This document shows, one piece after another, positions 61,197-64,000 of a stretch of DNA of 64,000 bases. Below the pieces are notes generated by a model, which was not told the origin of the DNA, did not search any database, and was given only the letters and a program-made list of their open reading frames with translations. Position 1 is the stretch's first letter, and each line of letters opens with the position of its first letter. Position numbers and translations under genes: made by a program. Source of the stretch: 2-02-FULL-55-14 sp964473365 (GTDB taxonomy: Bacteria > Bacteroidota > Ignavibacteria > UBA10030); contig CAYYOV010000009.1 of NCBI GenBank assembly GCA_964473365.1, positions 1-64,000 on the forward strand, in the 5' to 3' direction.

Positions 61197-63785
61197 CTAC
61201 TTCATAAGAATCATCTTCCTTGTTCCAACGAAGCGCTCGCCCGAAGAGCTGATGGTTTCGATGCGACTGAAGTAGAGTCCTGACGCCATGCTCGACGCGT
61301 CCCAACGCGTCTCATGCACTCCCGCCCCCAGGCGGCCGTCCACCAAGATCGCGACCCGTCGACCGAGCCGGTCGTGAACAGTCAGAACGACACGGCTTTC
61401 CGCCGGAAGTGCGAACCGAATCCGCGTCGAGGGGTTGAACGGATTCGGATAATTGGCCGAGAGCCCGAACTCTTTCGGGATCCCAGTGTCCATGTCGTGA
61501 ACCGAAGTCCCGGAAGACTGGACTGTCAGCGTGGCTGAAGTAACGACGGAGAGACCTCCCGCCGTTGCCGTCACCTGGATGGGATGGTTCCCCACATTCG
61601 TCGGGGCCGTCGTTGCCGTCAGCGTGCCAGTGATCGAGTCGATGGAGGCGAACGCGGGACCCGTCGTCATGAAATACCGCACAATGTCCCCGTCCGGATC
61701 GTTTGCCAGATACGTAACGGTCAGCGTCGATCCGGCGATGATCGTCGTGTCGGGCAAGACCTGAGCGAATGACGGCGCTCGGTCCACGTTCACGACCGTC
61801 ACGAGCGCGGTCGCGGTGTCGGCGGCCGCGCCATCCGTGACGCGCACGGTCACTGGATGAATGCCCGAAGCAGCAAAGCCCGGGGAGTACGACAACAGAC
61901 CGGTCACACTATCAATGGCTGCTCCCGTCGGCCCAGCGAGAAGTGTGTATCGCAGAGGATCGCCGTTCGCATCTGAGGCCGTGTACATGAAGGTCAACGA
62001 CTGGCCTTCATTGATGGAGGTATCCGGAAGGACATTCACGAACACAGGCACCGCATTCGGGACGATGACGCGGATGCGGCCATTGACCGGATACGCAGCA
62101 GGCGTCGAAGAGCCTGGCTCGTTGAACAGAAAATTCGAGAGTGCCAGAATGGTCTGCTCGCCTGTCATCGACGGCGGGTTCGGAGCGAACCGAAGCTTCG
62201 CCAAGATCCCTTCCCCCGCCAGCAGGGTCGCTCCGGCAACGGCCACATGCAGTACCCCAGCTGTGTCCTTGACGACAGGAGTGAATCCGTCGCTAAGCGT
62301 TCCCACGAGCGAAACGCCTCTGAAGAACACCTTTGAGGTGTCATACGAGAGGCGGAACTGGTACGAAACGATCCCCAGCCCGGTCGTCGACCCAACGGAG
62401 ACCGACACATCGACCGAGTCACCAGTGAACACGGAAGTGTCGGCAACGACAGCCGTGAAATCATACGTCCAAACGGTGTCGCTCTTTCCAGGGAAACCCT
62501 GCGCATCCACTGCCTGCACCAGGACAGGCCCCCGCGTCAGCACCGTCAGGAGTCCCGTTGAAGGATCGACCGACGCCACGGCAGGATTGGAACTCGAGAA
62601 AACGAAAGGTGACGTTCCGCCGGTGACCGACGGCACTGTGACCGTCTCTCCTTTGAATGCGACTATGCGACTCGTGTTCACTTTGATCAACGGCGCAGGG
62701 ATCACAGTGAATGTCCCTGGGTCCAACGCTGGATTGATCGTCTCGTTGAAGACGGCGTTCGCAAGTCCGATCGTGCTGCTGCCAACTGCGGATTGTTTGA
62801 CCCGAAAGCGGACCCAGAGCAACGTACCGGCTCCTGACAGCGTGTCGGAACCGGCCAGCGCGAAATCGAGGACACCGGGCGTCAGGTCGTTAATGACGGG
62901 CGCGCCCCACGGCTCGACCATCCCTCCGCCTACGTTCACGCCGAGATACTCAAGGTGGGATGTATTGAACGTGAGTCGGAACTGCGCCGATGTGATCCCG
63001 AGCCCTGTGACGGTCGTAACGCGGACGGGGACGGCCACTTCAAGCGTTTGCGTCCTCGAGGTGTCCGGGATCCAGAGCGTCAGCGATTTGATGACGTTCG
63101 GAACGACGTTGAACTGAACCGTCGAGTCCGACTTCCCTTCCCCGTCCGTCGCGTAGACAGTGACGAAGCCGGGCGCCACGGCCCGGAACTTTCCGCTCAC
63201 ATCGATCGTCCCGACCGGATTCGAAGAGGTGCTCCATGTCACCGGAAGAACCACGTCACCTGATGCGGTGAACTGCACCGAATCACCGACCGCGACGTTT
63301 GCTAGGTAGTTCGGAGCGATGTGCACCACGCGCAGCCGCACCGAGCCGGCATCGAGCGTTGGTGTTGGGGTCCCTTCATTCAGGAGGACTGAAGAAAGCC
63401 CCAGAGACACCGTCTGGCCCGGGGTACCAGTCAGCGCCACTTGCAGGTACAACAGAGTACCGTCAGCAGTCACCGGCGTGGTCAAGGCCACGGCAAGCCG
63501 GCGGGTGGTCGTAAAGTAGCTTGCGGAGGATCCAACGGTCAGCGAACCAGCCGTCGAAATTCCCACGACCTGCGCGTGCGATGAGCCAAGATCGACCGTC
63601 GCCTGGATCGAATAGAGGCTGTTCGCCCCGATGCCGCTGAGCAGCACCGGGACGAGGAGCGTGTCGCCCTTACGACCCGATGTATCCGGGATCGTCAGGG
63701 TCGGTTGCGCGATGGCTCCCGTGGCGAACGCCGCCACGAGCACCCATAGCAACCGTGTGCGTAGACTGGATGAGATCACGTTCAT
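61197..63785 (-). CDS. Multi-cohesin-domain surface protein with T9SS sorting domain
   Basis: 862 residues from ATG 63785. Signal peptide (LLWVLVAAFATGAIAQ). Domain order by eye: cohesin-like (about 28-150, LTIPDTSGRKGDTLLVPVLL), BIG2-like, cohesin-like (about 235-360), BIG2-like, cohesin-like (about 440-575, VADTSVFTGDSVDVSVSVG), two cadherin-like repeats (about 580-765, DANGDPLRYTL, DPDGDIVRYFM), and a type A sorting domain (LSANYPNPFNPSTRIRFAL, MASGLYFSRIET, TRKMILMK). Cohesins bind dockerins in cellulosomes, but none is seen here. Gene stands alone on the minus strand. Confidence 0.85.
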   Translation of the reverse strand: MNVISSSLRTRLLWVLVAAFATGAIAQPTLTIPDTSGRKGDTLLVPVLLSGIGANSLYSIQATVDLGSSHAQVVGISTAGSLTVGSSASYFTTTRRLAVALTTPVTADGTLLYLQVALTGTPGQTVSLGLSSVLLNEGTPTPTLDAGSVRLRVVHIAPNYLANVAVGDSVQFTASGDVVLPVTWSTSSNPVGTIDVSGKFRAVAPGFVTVYATDGEGKSDSTVQFNVVPNVIKSLTLWIPDTSRTQTLEVAVPVRVTTVTGLGITSAQFRLTFNTSHLEYLGVNVGGGMVEPWGAPVINDLTPGVLDFALAGSDTLSGAGTLLWVRFRVKQSAVGSSTIGLANAVFNETINPALDPGTFTVIPAPLIKVNTSRIVAFKGETVTVPSVTGGTSPFVFSSSNPAVASVDPSTGLLTVLTRGPVLVQAVDAQGFPGKSDTVWTYDFTAVVADTSVFTGDSVDVSVSVGSTTGLGIVSYQFRLSYDTSKVFFRGVSLVGTLSDGFTPVVKDTAGVLHVAVAGATLLAGEGILAKLRFAPNPPSMTGEQTILALSNFLFNEPGSSTPAAYPVNGRIRVIVPNAVPVFVNVLPDTSINEGQSLTFMYTASDANGDPLRYTLLAGPTGAAIDSVTGLLSYSPGFAASGIHPVTVRVTDGAAADTATALVTVVNVDRAPSFAQVLPDTTIIAGSTLTVTYLANDPDGDIVRYFMTTGPAFASIDSITGTLTATTAPTNVGNHPIQVTATAGGLSVVTSATLTVQSSGTSVHDMDTGIPKEFGLSANYPNPFNPSTRIRFALPAESRVVLTVHDRLGRRVAILVDGRLGAGVHETRWDASSMASGLYFSRIETISSSGERFVGTRKMILMK

Positions 63786-63861
63786 GTCCTTTGGTCAGGT
63801 CCTCAACTGGTCGGTGGATCGTGCGGGCGCATCTTCACACTGAAGGGCCGCGCATCCACCA

Positions 63862-64000
63862 TTACTTCGTGAGGATCATCTTGCGGACCGACCGGAACGG
63901 CTGCCCGTTCGCGGGTTCGGCCTGCATGACCAGGAGATACATTCCGCTGCTCGCCAGACGGCCGAAAGCGTCCGTACCATTCCATGTCGTCTGGTGGAAT
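63862..64000 (-). CDS. C-terminal end of a further T9SS-sorted protein (partial)
   Basis: The last 45 codons of a minus-strand gene enter the window: ...FHQTTWNGTDAFGRLASSG, MYLLVMQAEPANG, then VRKMILTK and TAA at 63864-63862. The WNGTD..G..ASSGMYLL...KMILTK pattern is the end of a type A T9SS sorting domain, so the whole protein is predicted to be secreted. Its N-terminal domains lie beyond the window. It ends 76 bases before the cohesin-protein start. Confidence 0.8.
   Translation of the reverse strand, partial: FHQTTWNGTDAFGRLASSGMYLLVMQAEPANGQPFRSVRKMILTK

Noticed and set aside
61861..63117. 418-codon plus-strand frame resembling a Thr/Ser/Pro-rich secreted protein
   Set aside because: Antisense to the cohesin-domain protein; the Thr/Pro bias is the complement of its Gly/Val/Asp repeats.

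Overview
The window looks like a chromosome fragment of a GC-rich bacterium of the FCB group, most likely Ignavibacteriota/Kapabacteria or a relative. At least seven predicted surface proteins end in type IX secretion (T9SS) sorting domains of the YPNPFNP...GVY...KMILxK type. There is also a PorV/PorQ-family protein, and the TonB receptors carry CarboxypepD_reg-like N-termini. Housekeeping genes have proteobacteria-like TTGACA/TATAAT promoters. The phylum call is inference from protein style; no rRNA is present.

Region 1 (1-25.6 kb, all minus strand) is housekeeping. From right to left it holds a stand-alone receiver protein, an MFS permease, a small unknown acidic protein, prmC, dtd, a phosphomutase-like metalloenzyme, comEC, a methylmalonyl-CoA mutase catalytic subunit, a cadherin-like T9SS protein, a TrmH-type methyltransferase, a P1/S58 peptidase, a NUDIX hydrolase, a PfkB kinase, mtnA, recO and htrA, closed by a terminator at 8.3 kb. 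Then come aroC with its own promoter, and an operon with an excellent promoter at 6.95 kb: HNH nuclease, trpS, scpA, scpB, rluB-type synthase, malQ, lysS. Many stops and starts overlap by 4-8 bases.

Region 2 (25.7-40.5 kb) is catabolic: an amidohydrolase, a sodium:solute symporter divergent from a GH38 alpha-mannosidase, an N-acetylmannosamine-6-P epimerase (NanE), a DUF4855-like/ROK kinase fusion converging on nanE, a HyuA-like protein, a permease and an FAD-dependent oxidoreductase.

Region 3 (40.6-57.9 kb) looks like a regulated glycan-utilisation locus without SusD. A ROK repressor sits under a near-consensus promoter whose start region carries a XylR-like palindrome. It is translationally coupled to a T9SS-exported GHL10 hydrolase and followed by a T9SS protein, a TonB receptor, another T9SS protein, a PorV-family protein and two small outer-membrane proteins, with nearly every junction from receptor to last gene overlapping. 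Upstream lie an octanucleotide repeat array, a second GHL10 fused to a phosphodiester glycosidase (NAGPA) domain, and a divergent GH27 alpha-galactosidase.

Region 4 (58-61.1 kb) is a metal, probably copper, module: an HYC_CC_PP-like small protein, an HMA-domain periplasmic protein and a TonB receptor with a CC motif. Region 5 (61.2-64 kb) holds a multi-cohesin T9SS surface protein and the tail of another T9SS protein running off the window. No tRNA, rRNA, CRISPR array, transposase or prophage was seen.
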